NCBI RefSeq assembly: GCF_023898315.1
Contig: NC_064616.1
Coordinates: forward strand, 707,759,389-707,823,388
Direction of reading: 5' to 3'
Origin: Schistocerca nitens
Lineage: Eukaryota; Arthropoda; Insecta; Orthoptera; Acrididae
Length of the DNA: 64,000 nucleotides
This document shows, one piece after another, positions 1 to 10,390 of the stretch (its first letter is position 1; every line of letters starts with the position of its first letter). The notes below the pieces were generated by a model, which saw only the letters and a list, made by a program, of their open reading frames with translations, searched no databases and was not told the origin of the DNA. A program made the translations under genes and the position numbers.

Positions 1-79
1 CAGGAGACTAGGTAATGTGCGAACCAACCGCTTCATCAGGCAGCACTATTGTGGAAGTCCTGACTGTGTTGCTTTCAAA

Positions 80-276
80 AATGGTTCAAATGGCTCTGAG
101 CACTATGGGACTCAACTGCTGAGGTCATTAGTCCCTTAGAACGTAGAACTACTTAAACCTAACTAACCTAAGGACATCACAAACATCCATGCCCGAGGCA
201 GGATTCGAACCTGCGACCGTAGCGGTCTTGCGGTTCCAGACTGCAGCGCCTTTAACCGCACGGCCACTTCGGCCGG
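80..276 (-). mobile_element. tRNA-derived SINE (family A), inserted with 16-bp target duplication
   Basis: Read on the minus strand, the element opens with a tRNA-like head. It carries an A-box-like GTGGCCGTGCGGTT and a B-box GGTTCGAATCC, followed by a tRNA-unrelated body ending in GAGCCATTTGAACCATTTTT. The 16 bases CTGTGTTGCTTTCAAA flank it at 64-79 and 277-292, the mark of LINE-driven retroposition. A second copy of the same family lies at 43171-43368 on the + strand. Such SINEs use internal RNA polymerase III promoters. The cloverleaf is not that of a working tRNA. Confidence 0.88.
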
Positions 277-330
277 CTGTGTTGCTTTCAAACACTTGAT
301 AGGTCACAGTGCCTGTGGCACAAATCCAAG

Positions 331-372
331 TGTTTCACATGTGGCAAACAAGGCCACATGTCGTCGGTATGT
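331..372 (+). pseudogene. CCHC zinc-knuckle remnant (gag-like or ORF1-like)
   Basis: The stretch encodes KCFTCGKQGHMSSVC from the Lys codon at 328, a C-x2-C-x4-H-x4-C zinc knuckle of the type found in retroelement Gag/ORF1 proteins and some cellular RNA-binding proteins. The reading frame continues with an ordinary short ORF to about 549 and shows no protease or reverse transcriptase nearby. The SINE at 80-276 interrupts the sequence just upstream. Which retroelement class it came from cannot be told from this fragment, and a chance match is possible. Confidence 0.4.
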
Positions 373-1271
373 TTAACCTTTTCAGACCGTCTGGTTGCAA
401 CTGTGTACATTAACTTTTTACTGTGTCTTAGCTGCAACAAAAGCATTTTCCAAATGAGGTATACATTAGCGAATGTTCAACATTTTCATCATGTGCAAAT
501 GCCGCCAACTTTTGGGCATCACTATGAAAATATCAGCGAGTCATTGTAGCAGTGCACAGCAGCTCGTGCCCACCAGAATACACGCATGTGGTTGGTTTGA
601 TATATTCCACTGTATAATTGCGTATTGTTGTTATTCAGCATGGTAATTATTGAATGATCATTTTACTACTTCTTACAATAGAGAATATTTCATAATTAGT
701 TATTTTAGTCAATAAAATGAAGCCAAGTATACAAAGTATGTTTCGAAAATGGGTAAATATTTTTGTATAAATCTTGCATCTCAAATCATTAAATATCTCC
801 TAGGAGCAAGCCTTCGTGACAGTTCGTAATTTACTTTTGGGGGAGGTCGAGAAGCTACATGCAAAGAATATTAGTTCACTTTAGTAACACTCTTTAATAC
901 GAACACGTAACAGAGGTGCAATCCATGTCAACTTGAATGACAAAATACACTGCCCAACATGATGAAAGAATCACTTTTCGAAACTCCGTAACGATCCCCC
1001 ACTGTGAAGCAGAAGTTTGAAATTTGGCTCAAAGGTGCCTACAATGTAATGGTGGAAAAGCGTGGCGCGATGCGACGTCACACGGGACTCAGTGACGCTT
1101 CAAAGAGCAAATATGTCGCCATATAATAAAAAAAGAACAGATCTTACAAGTTCTTGTGAGGTGTAATGCTGGTTAATATTTTCACTTTAGCACCAAATTT
1201 CACCACAATTCTGCCCAACACCGCCGTTGACGTGTCACACAATGGGGTGACACCATCTTACCGAAATTTCA

Positions 1272-1302
<31 letters not shown>

Positions 1303-1671
1303 GACGCCGTTGCGACTGAGGTCAGAACCACGACAGTAAATATGTAGTGCCAGTCCTGGTGCAGAATGTGTCACTGATGAAGTCACAACTGATGTCGTCA
1401 GTGATATCATACATGAGTCATGCGATTTCCTGACCCCTCTCCCCTCTGACAAAAGCCAATTGCCCTACGTATAAAGTGGTGGGAAATTCAAAGTTTGGAA
1501 GGAAATTTAAAAAAAATGCATTAGTTACTGGGACAACTTCTATAAATCAAGTTCCTGAATACTGGCCCAGGCTCTACGATGTCAGAGGGAAAAAATGTTT
1601 ATGTAGGTCCAGGCTGTCTGCTGGCCTGCTTGATATGTTTTTCCCTCCAAGCTACTATTCACTGTATAATA
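373..1671. other. No gene recognised
   Basis: This stretch is AT-rich, with only short unsupported ORFs. It holds a 28-base T run at 1275-1302. The part around 960-1450 is less AT-rich and has the look of an old non-autonomous repeat, but I cannot define its ends. Confidence 0.5.
1275..1302. repeat. Poly(T) run, 28 nt
   Basis: Uninterrupted T run. It could be a poly(A) tail of a minus-strand retrocopy or a simple repeat; no adjoining retroelement is recognised. Confidence 0.9.
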
Positions 1672-2413
1672 TGTATGTGTATAGTCACTGCATGTTACAG
1701 GGAAACACTTTTAATTATTTATTGCAAAAGACTAAACATTGCACAGGTGTCATACATATTGCATTTTGAAGAGAAATTCTGAAAGTTTTTTTTTACAAAC
1801 ATTCAATATGCGAACCATGAGTGACCGGGCAGACGTCAATACGGTAATCAAATTCTTGCCATACCCGTCCCAGCATGGCGTTTTCGACTGTGGCAGCTCC
1901 AATTCGAATGGTTTCATAGACAGCTTCTGTTGCAGGACTTTCCACACTGTCATTGGAGCCATTTCGGGTTCACGGGATGCACGATGCACCGATTTCTTTC
2001 GACTCCTTGTGAATGTCTCTCATACGCGTTCCACATTCACTTCACTCACACTGGGACGTCCGCTTCTCTTTGCCGGGCACAAGTAACCCGTCGTAACGAA
2101 TTTGTTGTGCCAGTGGTAAGTGGCCTTCCTTGTTCGTGGCTTCTTACCGTACTTGGTTCTAAACATCTGTTGCACAGCTGTAGCACACTTGTTTTTGTCA
2201 ACTCCAACACTAGAAAGCTCGCTCCGCACCTGAACTGGACATGTTTGCGACTAGCGTTGACTATTGACAAATTACCAGACTATGCTGTGGCGGTATACAT
2301 GAAAAAAAAACTTTCAGTGTTCCTCTTTAAAATACATATGTATGATATCTGTACAATGTTTGGCTCTTGTGTAATAAATAATTGAAAGTGTTCCTGGACT
2401 TCACGTACACCCT
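1672..2413 (-). mobile_element. Internally deleted mariner-type transposon, long terminal inverted repeats
   Basis: Ends near 1690-1785 and 2310-2413 are imperfect inverted copies of about 85 bp: the left arm AACACTTTTAATTATTTATT matches the reverse complement of the right arm, AACACTTTCAATTATTTATT. Between them lies a minus-strand transposase gene whose middle is missing. It is the same broad mariner group as the copy at 39568-40495, judged by the matching protein termini. Exact outer ends and a TA duplication could not be fixed because the outermost bases have diverged. Confidence 0.75.
1793..2229 (-). pseudogene. Mariner-type transposase, central catalytic part deleted
   Basis: The minus-strand reading gives an N-terminal helix-turn-helix region: FRTKYGKKPRTRKATYHWHN, then a linker with KRSGRPSVSEVNVERV and RASREPEMAPMTVWKVLQQK. 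It then jumps to the family C-terminus, where another frame reads WQEFDYRIDVCPVTHGSHIE just before a stop. The whole catalytic core with its three acidic residues is absent and the two parts are out of frame. No active transposase can be made. It could still act as a non-autonomous substrate if the ends are intact. Confidence 0.75.
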
Positions 2414-2479
2414 TTATAAGTTGAGATCTCTCCACTTGCATTTTTATCGAAACATACACAACTTAGGGAAGAGGACAGG

Positions 2480-2895
2480 CTCTCTGCTCCCACACTGATG
2501 CAACCGCATGGTGTCTTTTGTTTTGGAGATGCCCAAAAGAACAGACACCACATATACAATTAAGGCGAGTTTTCCCAATGATCTCTTCAGTGCAGATGCA
2601 CACCACACACGAACTCTTATGGCAATCGGCGAAACACGGCAAGTAATGAGGAATTATGTCAGTAATGCGTGGATAAGTTGAGAATTTGGATCTGACTTAG
2701 TGGTCAGAACATCTTCCTGGAAAGCAGGAGACGTGGATGTGGTCCAGCAAAATATTTCAACTTCCCCATTGATGTAAATCAATGCCCTCCAGCTGCTAAA
2801 TGTCGTTCATTAATTTGTGTTTCGATTCATAATGCTGCAGAATCTTTTTTTTTTTTTTTTTGCTCATGTCCAAAGGAGCAGACACCACATATTAA
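2480..2895 (+). repeat. Degraded tRNA-related repeat
   Basis: A tRNA-like segment at about 2695-2750 (TTAGTGGTCAGAACATCTTC, then GCAGGAGACGTGGATGTGGTCCAGC) resembles the 3' half of a tRNA-derived SINE head with a decayed B-box. A 26-bp imperfect direct repeat brackets the region: CAAAAGAACAGACACCACATA near 2535 and CAAAGGAGCAGACACCACATA near 2870. A T run at 2847-2863 lies before the second copy. The family is inferred from structure only. Confidence 0.4.
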
Positions 2896-3109
2896 AAAAC
2901 AACCAAACATTGATTCGAAGCTTGCAGAACTCAGCTTGCAAGTAAAGAAGCCTGAAGACTATAATCGTACATTACTAGCGTTTCTGTTAGATCACCACCC
3001 ACATAAAAAGTGATGGAACTCATGTGATCGCTGGAGCACAGCTGGTTTAATCATGGATTACACATACAGTTATGTTAACATGCGCTTTCAAAACAGCCCC
3101 CCCTCCACA

Positions 3110-3160
<51 letters not shown>

Positions 3161-4170
3161 CTGTCTTAGCACAGATTCTAAAATTAAGTTCCTGTCCCTC
3201 ACACACAGCAGCAATACATTGATCAGACACTATTTACCAATACCGTGTTGCAAAATAAATATATATACCGTATACAGTATAAGTAATGATTTCGATTAGC
3301 AGTGTGTGAATGGCAAGGTAACATTGGTATCATGAAACGTCAGGCTCCACCTAAATACTAAACATCATGTAAGCATCATCAATGTTCTTCCATATATGCA
3401 TAGATGTAGTGTACTCTGAGTCTATGGCTCAACTCGTTTTATTTTCCTATATCCAGATGGTGTTGTGGAGTACTCCATAACAAAAACTTCCTCATAGGGT
3501 TACCTATCCATTTTACTATATATTTTACCTTAAATTCATGTGGATGTAAACGTTTTAGCGTTGGAAAGTTCTTTTATCATGAATTCAACCAAGCAGTGCT
3601 ATCTGAAGTCCCTCGTTATTATGATATGAAAGTAATATTAACCCCAACAGAATGGTGTGGGCTGTGTGACAACCGAATGGCCATTGCAGATATTTTACTC
3701 GAAATATTCAAACACCTGCAGTGACACTAGTTGATCACAAGATCAGTACCAGTGACTTCCCACAAACAACAAATTTTTAACTGTACAGAATCGATTCACA
3801 TGCAGGAACATTCAAGAATTTAATGTGCAGTAGTTTTATCACAGAGTACACACTTGACTAGAGACTGAGCTGGCAGGGTTAGATTTACAGCTTCTACGAA
3901 ACATTATGGACCAAGTTACAGAAAGTTTCATAGCAACCTCTTAATCTCATGGAAAAAAACAAATTGTAGTTCAATATTTCGATGCATGTTGCCTGTCAAT
4001 ACACAGAACTATGTGTGAGTTTACAACACTTGATGTAGGCATGGAACTGCAATCTTATTTGAGTATTTATTTGTACCTACTATATGTAGAAATCAATGAA
4101 GCATTTGTATGATGTCTGTTTCTTCTGTTTTCCTATAAGACCCTCCCCCCCCTCCTGTATGCTAGTGTAG
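2896..4170. other. No gene recognised; contains a CA microsatellite
   Basis: AT-rich unique-looking sequence. The only structured part is the CA repeat at 3106-3158. The 75-codon ORF over that repeat is composed of the repeat itself and is not a gene. Confidence 0.6.
3106..3158. repeat. (CA)n microsatellite
   Basis: About 26 CA units with one interruption (CATA near 3114). Confidence 0.97.
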
Positions 4171-4289
4171 TTATATAGTATGGACAAAGCATCCTCTACA
4201 GAAGGGCTTTGCGGTAACTGAAAGGTCTGAGAATATTTGGGAAATATAGAATAACAAGAATGTGACGCTACTGCCCAGTAGCATTAGAT

Positions 4290-4860
4290 CGATTGTTATC
4301 GTTGATCCATCGACCTTCAAGGGAAACATATGTGCTAATGTTCCTGCCAATGCAAGCAGATGGTGTTCGCTTTGAGGATGTGTATAGATTTTCAAGCACA
4401 CTATTTCAGCTCAAGTACAAGCTACTTGAGGAAACACTTTCAGGTGTTGATGGTATTATTTATAAGATTGCCACCCAAAGTGATGAGGTCCCACCACCTG
4501 AAAAAGTGAAACCTAATACTGAGTTCGCATTTGATGATGTCATAGTGGAAAATCGAGGTCTTGATATCTTTTACTTAAGCCAGACATATTCAATGATCCC
4601 AAAGCAACTTATTATTGTCTTGCAACAGCACAATATGAATTTAAAATACATTTACCAGGCACACATAGGAATTAATATGACATCTGATGAATTGACAGAT
4701 TTATGGACAAATTCACGAGGTCACCTATCCATAATTAGTCTGAGACGAGGCAGCAGAGCATTCGTCTGTACATTGATACGAAAATTCAAGCGCTCAAAGA
4801 CAGTACTAAACATCAGACTACTGGACTTGAAACACTCAACAAAAGTATCAAGGAATTAAA
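4290..4860 (+). pseudogene. Polinton/Maverick-like packaging ATPase remnant
   Basis: A 188-codon frame carries a Walker-B-like FAFDDVIVE, followed by DIFYLSQTYSMIPKQLI and then NLKYIYQAHIG. This order is characteristic of the FtsK/A32-type DNA packaging ATPase of Polinton/Maverick elements and related adintoviruses. The segment between the Walker-B strand and the YLSQT motif is shorter than the family norm, suggesting a small deletion. The expected P-loop upstream, around 4270-4320, is not recognisable. In the family this enzyme pumps DNA into capsids. Here it is a broken genomic fossil. Assignment rests on motif order seen by eye; a profile search against packaging ATPases would confirm it. 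Confidence 0.65.
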
Positions 4861-5410
4861 AATCTATTCTCAAGCCATTCTGACAGTAAACAATGAATTA
4901 ACTGCAAGGGTTGGTATCACGGAAAAGAACATAAGTGAGTTAATTGCAGAGCTTGACGTAATTGAAAAGAAAGCAAATCGGAGTGTATATAAGCTTTATA
5001 CCACTCTAAAATCTGTTTACTATATAACAGCAGGCCGACAAAAGATAAAGTAGTTGAAGCATATAAGGCTTTTCGAGAGAACATTCGATTGCGGAAATTA
5101 GGGTACTTGGAAAGAGACCAGTCATTTAGAGACACATTTAGGCCTGTCATATAATCTCTCAAACAAGTCTCCAAGCCTAAAGAAGAGGATGAAGACGATG
5201 CTGTTTATGATTTCATTAACCATTACAGTGATAGTCGAATAGACAAATTATGGAATAAGCAAGGAAAAATCACATATGCTGGGTGCTCAATCTATAAGTT
5301 TAACTGAGAATGCAGTACAGACTGGAAACAGAGAATTTAAAATTAAATTTGACATTCTAACACTCGCCACAGGAGATGTCAGGATTAAATATAACAGTTT
5401 CTAAAACAAG
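4840..5410 (+). pseudogene. Second Polinton-like ORF remnant downstream of the ATPase
   Basis: Just downstream of the ATPase fragment, overlapping its end in another frame, several short frames continue on the same strand. The first is rich in charged, coiled-coil-like residues (ELTARVGITEKNISELIAEL). It is followed after stops and shifts by an acidic segment (KEEDEDDAVYDFINHY) and SRIDKLWNKQGK, then by AQSISLTENAVQTGNREF in a shifted frame. Polinton/adintovirus genomes carry a protein of this general layout, so I read both as one decayed insertion. At least three frame disruptions are visible. No terminal inverted repeat or polymerase/integrase gene of the element was found within the window. 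Confidence 0.5.
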
Positions 5411-5644
5411 TCACAGGCATTATATGTCTGTAATAGGCACAAAATGTGGAGGACATCACCCAAAATTTAACAACTCACTTATTAAACAAAATAGCTCCAA
5501 ACTGTCTGAAGCCTCACATTCATGTGCAACATATTTCGAACGAACTATTTAATTTGAAAATCTTTTTCGTTGGGTTTAGTTACATCCAGCCTAACGTCCT
5601 AGCGTGGAATCTGCCTGTTGCTCTTCATCCATACTTCACAGTAG

Positions 5645-5962
5645 GCCTATATCATGTGAGAAAAGAGTAAGCTGGGTTTTGCACAAGTGATGCTTTCCAA
5701 AGCCGTGGTGATTCGTGAATGTGCTCTAGAATCTTGCAGCAAACTGATGGTAAGGATATTGGTCTGTAATTTTGCAGGTCCATTCTTTTACACTTCTTAT
5801 ACACAGGAGTCAACTGCGCCTTTTTCCAGTCACTTGGCACTGTGCTATGGTCCAGAGATCCACGGAAAACACAAACTAAGTAAGAGGGCGATAATGTAGA
5901 GTAGTCTTTGCAAAACCGAATTGGGATTCCATCTAGACCTGGCGACTTACTAGTTTTCGACT
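5645..5962 (-). pseudogene. LINE reverse transcriptase fragment
   Basis: Minus-strand reading starts with SPGLDGIPI at about 5955, the fingers motif common to non-LTR reverse transcriptases. It continues through VPSDWKKAQLTPVYKK and DLQNYRPISLPSVCCKILEH, the canonical WK..PIYK...NYRPISL block. The palm motif with the catalytic Asp pair is missing, so this is a short internal fragment of an ORF2. A stop or shift follows ILEH. The clade cannot be set with certainty; it is CR1/jockey-like in style. Confidence 0.85.
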
Positions 5963-6625
5963 TGTTCTTTTATCCGTATTTTATAGATTATTTCATGATG
6001 GTCACCTCTTACACCTATTTATCACAACAGGAAAGGTTTAGTTCATGGATAGAAAAAGGTAGCCTTCCTGTGCTCTGCAACAACCCAGGATCACGTAAGA
6101 AATAGGATCTTTAGCCTGTGTCACTATATGAAACAATTAATTTTAGTCTATAATACAGTTTCAAATATAGAACATCCTGCAAGCACACCAAAGTTTAGCC
6201 TATTGAATACTGTTGAACTAACCTCTTTTGACCTCTATTACATAATGTGAAATACTGATGCAATGAAATCGATTTATCAACTGGACAAGCTGTCCTTTTT
6301 GCTTAAAGAAGTTGAGTAGGCCTACATTTTGGAGCAGTAATAGACCAAAAACGAACTTCACAATGTTTTATGTGTTCAGCATGACCATATGAAAGTTCAA
6401 ACAGTTCACTGTAAATGTATACCAGCTATTGTGAGTTGTGAGCATACTAGTCTCAGTGGAATAAGTTTGATATTTGATTGCAAAACTGGATGCTGCGCTA
6501 GTATATATCTGCTGGATATTTTCAGCAATAATAACTGCGTCAACACTATTTTCTTAACTCATGACGCTGAACAAAGATAAAAGGAGGGATTCGTGACATA
6601 CGGAAGGAGAAACATGAGTTCGAAT
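5963..6625. other. No gene recognised
   Basis: AT-rich spacer between a LINE fragment and the Tc1-like element; only short ORFs without recognisable motifs. Confidence 0.6.
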
Positions 6626-6638
6626 TTGCAGTAACATA

Positions 6639-8060
6639 CACTCCTGGAAATGGAAAAAAGAACACATTGACACCGGTGTGTCAGACCCACCATACTTGCT
6701 CCGGACACTGCGAGAGGGCTGTACAAGCAATGATCACACGCATGGCACAGCGGACACACCAGGAACCGCGGTGTTGGCCGTCGAATGGCGCTAGCTGCGC
6801 AGCATTTGTGCACCGCCGCCGTCAGTGTCAGCCAGTTTGCCGTGGCATACGGAGCTCCATCGCAGTCTTTAACACTGGTAGCATGCCGCGACAGCGTGGA
6901 CGTGAACCGTATGTGCAGTTGACGGACTTTGAGCGAGGGCGTATAGTGGGCATGCGGGAGGCCGGGTGGACGTACCGCCGAATTGCTCAACACGTGGGGC
7001 GGGAGGTCTCCACAGTACATCGATGTTGTCGCCAGTGGTCGGCGGAAGGTGCACGTGCCCGTCGACCTGGGACCGGACCGCAGCGACGCACGGATGCACG
7101 CCAAGACCGTAGGATCCTACGCAGTGCCGTAGGGGACCGCACAGCCACTTCCCAGCAAATTAGGGACACTGTTGCTCCTGGGGTATCGGCGAGGACCATT
7201 CGCAACCGTCTGCATGAAGCTGGGCTACGGTCCCGCACACCGTTAGGCCGTCTTCCGCTCACGCCCCAACATCGTGCAGCCCGCCTCCAGTGGTGTCGCG
7301 ACAGGCGTGAATGGAGGGACGAATGGAGACGTGTCGTCTTCAGCGATGAGAGTCGCTTCTGCCTTGGTGCCAATGATGGTCGTATGCGTGTTTGGCGCCG
7401 TGCAGGTGAGCGCCACAATCAGGACTGCATACGACCGAGGCACTCAGGGCCAACACCGGGCATCATGGTGTAGGGAGCGATTTCCTACACTGGCCGTACA
7501 CCACTGGTGATCGTCGAGGGGACACTGAATAGTGCACGGTACATCCAAACCGTCATCGAACCCATCGTTCTACCATTCCTAGACCGGCAAGGGAACATGC
7601 TGTTCCAACAGGACAATGCACGTCCGCATGTATCCCGTGCCACCCAACGTGCTCTAGAAGGTGTAAGTCAACTACCCTGGCCAGCAAGATCTCCGGATCT
7701 GTCCCCCATTGAGCATGTTTGGGACTGGATGAAGCGTCGTCTCACGCGGTCTGCACGTCCAGCACGAACGCTGGTCCAACTGAGGCGCCAGGTGGAAATG
7801 GCATGGCAAGCCATTCCACAGGACTACATCCAGCATCTCTACGATCGTCTCCATGGGAGAATAGCAGCCTGCATTGCTGCGAAAGGTGGATATACACTGT
7901 ACTAGTGCCGACATTGTGCATGCTCTGTTGCCTGTGTCTATGTGCCTGTGGTTCTGTCAGTGTGATCATGTGATGTATCTGACCCCAGGAATGTGTCAAT
8001 AAAGTTTCCCCTTCCTGGGTCAATAAATTCACGGTGTTCTTATTTCAATTTCCAGGAATG
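6639..8060 (+). mobile_element. Tc1-like DNA transposon, near-complete, TA duplication
   Basis: Terminal inverted repeats begin CACTCCTGGAAATGG at 6639 and, from the other end, CATTCCTGGAAATTG at 8060. Both are flanked by TA (6637-6638 and 8061-8062), the Tc1/mariner target. The 1422-bp body holds one transposase gene. It landed inside the left 14-bp target duplication of the foldback element next door: TTGCAGTAACATA at 6626-6638 recurs at 9119-9131. The coding region is far more GC-rich than its surroundings. The single visible inactivating change in the gene suggests a fairly young copy. Confidence 0.93.
6883..7905 (+). pseudogene. Tc1-like transposase with one premature stop
   Basis: The start MPRQRGREPY at 6883 opens a single frame of 340 codons ending at a TAA/TAG-type stop before 7906. 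Residues 10-120 form the paired-type helix-turn-helix DNA-binding region (TDFERGRIVGMREAGWTYRR, then VSARTIRNRLHEAGL). The DDE core follows: Asp155 in FSDESRF, Asp244 in FQQDNARPH, and Glu277 in SPIEHVWD, with 32 residues between the last two. A TAG at 7471-7473 (residue 197) follows GIMV, where the family has Trp before G, so a TGG-to-TAG change explains it. The frame is otherwise open with no shift. The enzyme would cut and paste the element at TA sites. An upstream in-frame extension back to 6667 is 5' leader rather than protein by family length. Confidence 0.93.
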
Positions 8061-8064
8061 TATA

Positions 8065-9118
8065 TAAGAACGTAGGCTTCCGCGGCCGGTGTCATAGTGA
8101 TTAAAATTCTTCTGGGTATTATGCCGCTTCATTGCTAAAAACTAACAACAATAGTAAACTAAAACCGACGTTTCGGCCGAATTGCAATGGCCTTCCTCAG
8201 GGCACGAATGGTTTTGCATGGGGATAGGTGCTTCTGTTTATTACAGACTATTGATGTCTGATGTCACTGTAGTAAAACTTTTAATTGGCCCTCTAATATG
8301 ATTGGCTAGTCATGATGTAAGGGAAGATGGAAGGAAAGAGGCTATTTGTGGATATCCATGTCGTCAACGATTGGTAGCTGTTCGCCAATCAGCGTTCGGC
8401 TTCTGGTCGGCAAATTTTCCTGCTGGTGTGCGCGAAAGTGGACTGACAGTTGCCTACAGCTGTTTGTGCAGATAAGTCTGTGTCCCGTGTAGCTTCTGCC
8501 CCATGACCGCTCGCGGCCCGTTGGACTGGGATGGCCGGCAGCCAGGACGCTGGGCGTTTGTAGCGACAGAATCGTGTATGCGAGAACGCAAAATACGGGA
8601 GGCGATCGAAATTATTAAGCAGCCTGACAACATCAACAGAGAAGATGGCTACAAACTCCCGGCGTCCTGGCTGCCGGCCATCCCAGTCCAACGGGCCGCG
8701 AGCGGTCGCGGGGCAGAAGCTACACGGGACACTGACATATCGGCTCAAACAGCTGTAGAGCAACTGTCAGTCCACTTCCGCGCACACCAGGAGGAAAACT
8801 TGCCGATCAGAAGCCGAACGCTGATTGGCGGACAGCTACCAATCGTTGACGACATGAACATCCACAAATAGCCTCTTTCCTTCCATCTTCCCTTACGTCA
8901 TGACTAGCCAATCATATTACAGGGCCAATTACAAGATTTACAACAGTGACATCAGACATCGATAGTCTGTAATAAACAGAAGCACATATCCCCATGCAAA
9001 ACCAGTCGTGCCCTGAGGAAAGCCGTTGCAATTCGGCCGAAACGTCGGTTTTAGTTTATTATTGTTGTTAGTTTTTAGCAATGACGCGGCATAATACCCA
9101 GAAGAATTTTAATCACTA
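8065..9118. mobile_element. Penelope-like foldback element, arms about 470 bp, 83-nt spacer
   Basis: The left arm (8094-8564) and right arm (8648-9119) are inverted copies. For example GGGATGGCCGGCAGCCAGGA at 8528-8547 has its exact reverse complement in the right arm, and both outer ends read TAGTGATTAAAATTCTTCTG when oriented alike. The unpaired 83-nt spacer and the start of the right arm form one + strand frame reading RERKIREAIEIIKQPDNINR, then EDGYKLPASWLPAIP. I recognise this as the extreme C-terminus of Penelope-like (PLE) reverse transcriptase/GIY-YIG proteins; the frame closes at 8871. The arms also hold the sequence CGGCCGAAACGTCGG typical of PLE terminal regions. A 14-bp duplication TTGCAGTAACATAT flanks the element; the left copy is split by the Tc1 insertion. 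Transcripts would fold into a long hairpin. Confidence 0.8.
8503..8871 (+). pseudogene. C-terminal tail of Penelope-like ORF within the foldback
   Basis: An open frame of 122 codons runs from the left arm through the spacer into the right arm. Only residues from about 8575 on (RERKIREAIEIIK...REDGYKLPASWLP) match what is known of PLE C-termini. The first third is the inverted arm read backwards and is not protein. The reverse transcriptase and GIY-YIG catalytic parts are absent, so this has no enzymatic role. The frame is preserved to a stop at 8869-8871. Confidence 0.6.
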
Positions 9119-9132
9119 TTGCAGTAACATAT

Positions 9133-10390
9133 CAGTAACGAAGTAAACATGTATTGTTAACAATACATTTTAAATAGATTTTGTCATCTACACTCATTTT
9201 GACCTGAGCTATGTCTTTAGAAAAATCTACAATATAAAATAACATTTTACTGTCTTTGACTTCAACACTCCACTTTCTTACACTGTTAACTCTTTCCTGG
9301 TACTAGGACAACAATATTGGAAATTTGGAATAATATCCTCCTTTAACCAGACTTAATTCTTATCCTCGTCTTTGTTGCATGCCCGTTTTCTTATAATTAC
9401 TGGCTCACACTTCGTTGGATACGGTACCTTGCTTAAATATGATGGTAACCAAGAAATAATTGTCTCATGACATCTAGTAAAAGCAGTGGCATCTGACGAG
9501 GGAACTCTTCAAATCAGAGTCTTGTAACTTCCACTCTTGACAAAGATGTTTCTGATGTTCAATATAAACAATACTTCTGTTGGATGGATTTGTCATTTCT
9601 AGGAATGCTTTTTATCTAGGTCTTTCAGTTTTCCTATTCAGTAGGGAATCTTTTCTTTGTTAGATTTGTAATTGCCCTTCCAATCAGGAACACAATATTT
9701 TTTGAGCATCTGCAAATAGAATATTGCATTAATTGTCAATATCTTATGTAAGAAACTACTAACGTTTTATGTGCGAAGAACAAATGCTAATTTCGGTAGA
9801 CTCTGTACTACTTGGGCATCACAAAATGATTTCTATGAACTGAGGAAAGTGTACGAAATTATTCATAATTTTAGCACATAATCGCTTCAGAAAGAATTCA
9901 GATACTAAATTTATGAATAAAAACATTATTATCAGGCTCTGTATATCGTCTTGTTTTAGTTATGGTGCCAAACGTCGTTCAGATGGTATGGCTACAAATA
10001 TACATGTAAAACATTACAAAGTTTAGAGAATTCCATATTTTCATTTATGTTTTATCTTAGACTGTAGTCTCGACTATATGTTATAATTTTAGCAGAGTCC
10101 TGTATCCCACAGTTACACTGTAAAGTGAGTTCAACAGAAGATGCAAAAGTACAAACAAACAATTCAATTCACTACCACACAGCCACATCCACACAGTAGG
10201 TCTTAATGTAATTTTTCCACATTTTAACGTTCCAGTTTCTAATACAAGCAGCCATGGTGGAGCAGTAGGGACATGGTTTGAACGTATTTGGATGAACTCA
10301 CTGCCAAACACTCAAGTCTGAATTGCAGAATAGTCCTATAGATGCAAATGGAAGTCTAGAAATATAAATGAATACCTGTAACTTGTCAGA
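9133..10390. other. No gene recognised
   Basis: AT-rich sequence with scattered stops on both strands. A 76-codon minus-strand ORF at 10081-10311 has no recognisable motif. Confidence 0.6.

Noticed and set aside
3072-3299. ORF with His/Thr repeats
   Set aside because: It is the translation of a CA microsatellite.
7243-8032. Several minus-strand and alternate-frame ORFs
   Set aside because: Shadows of the GC-rich Tc1 transposase gene.
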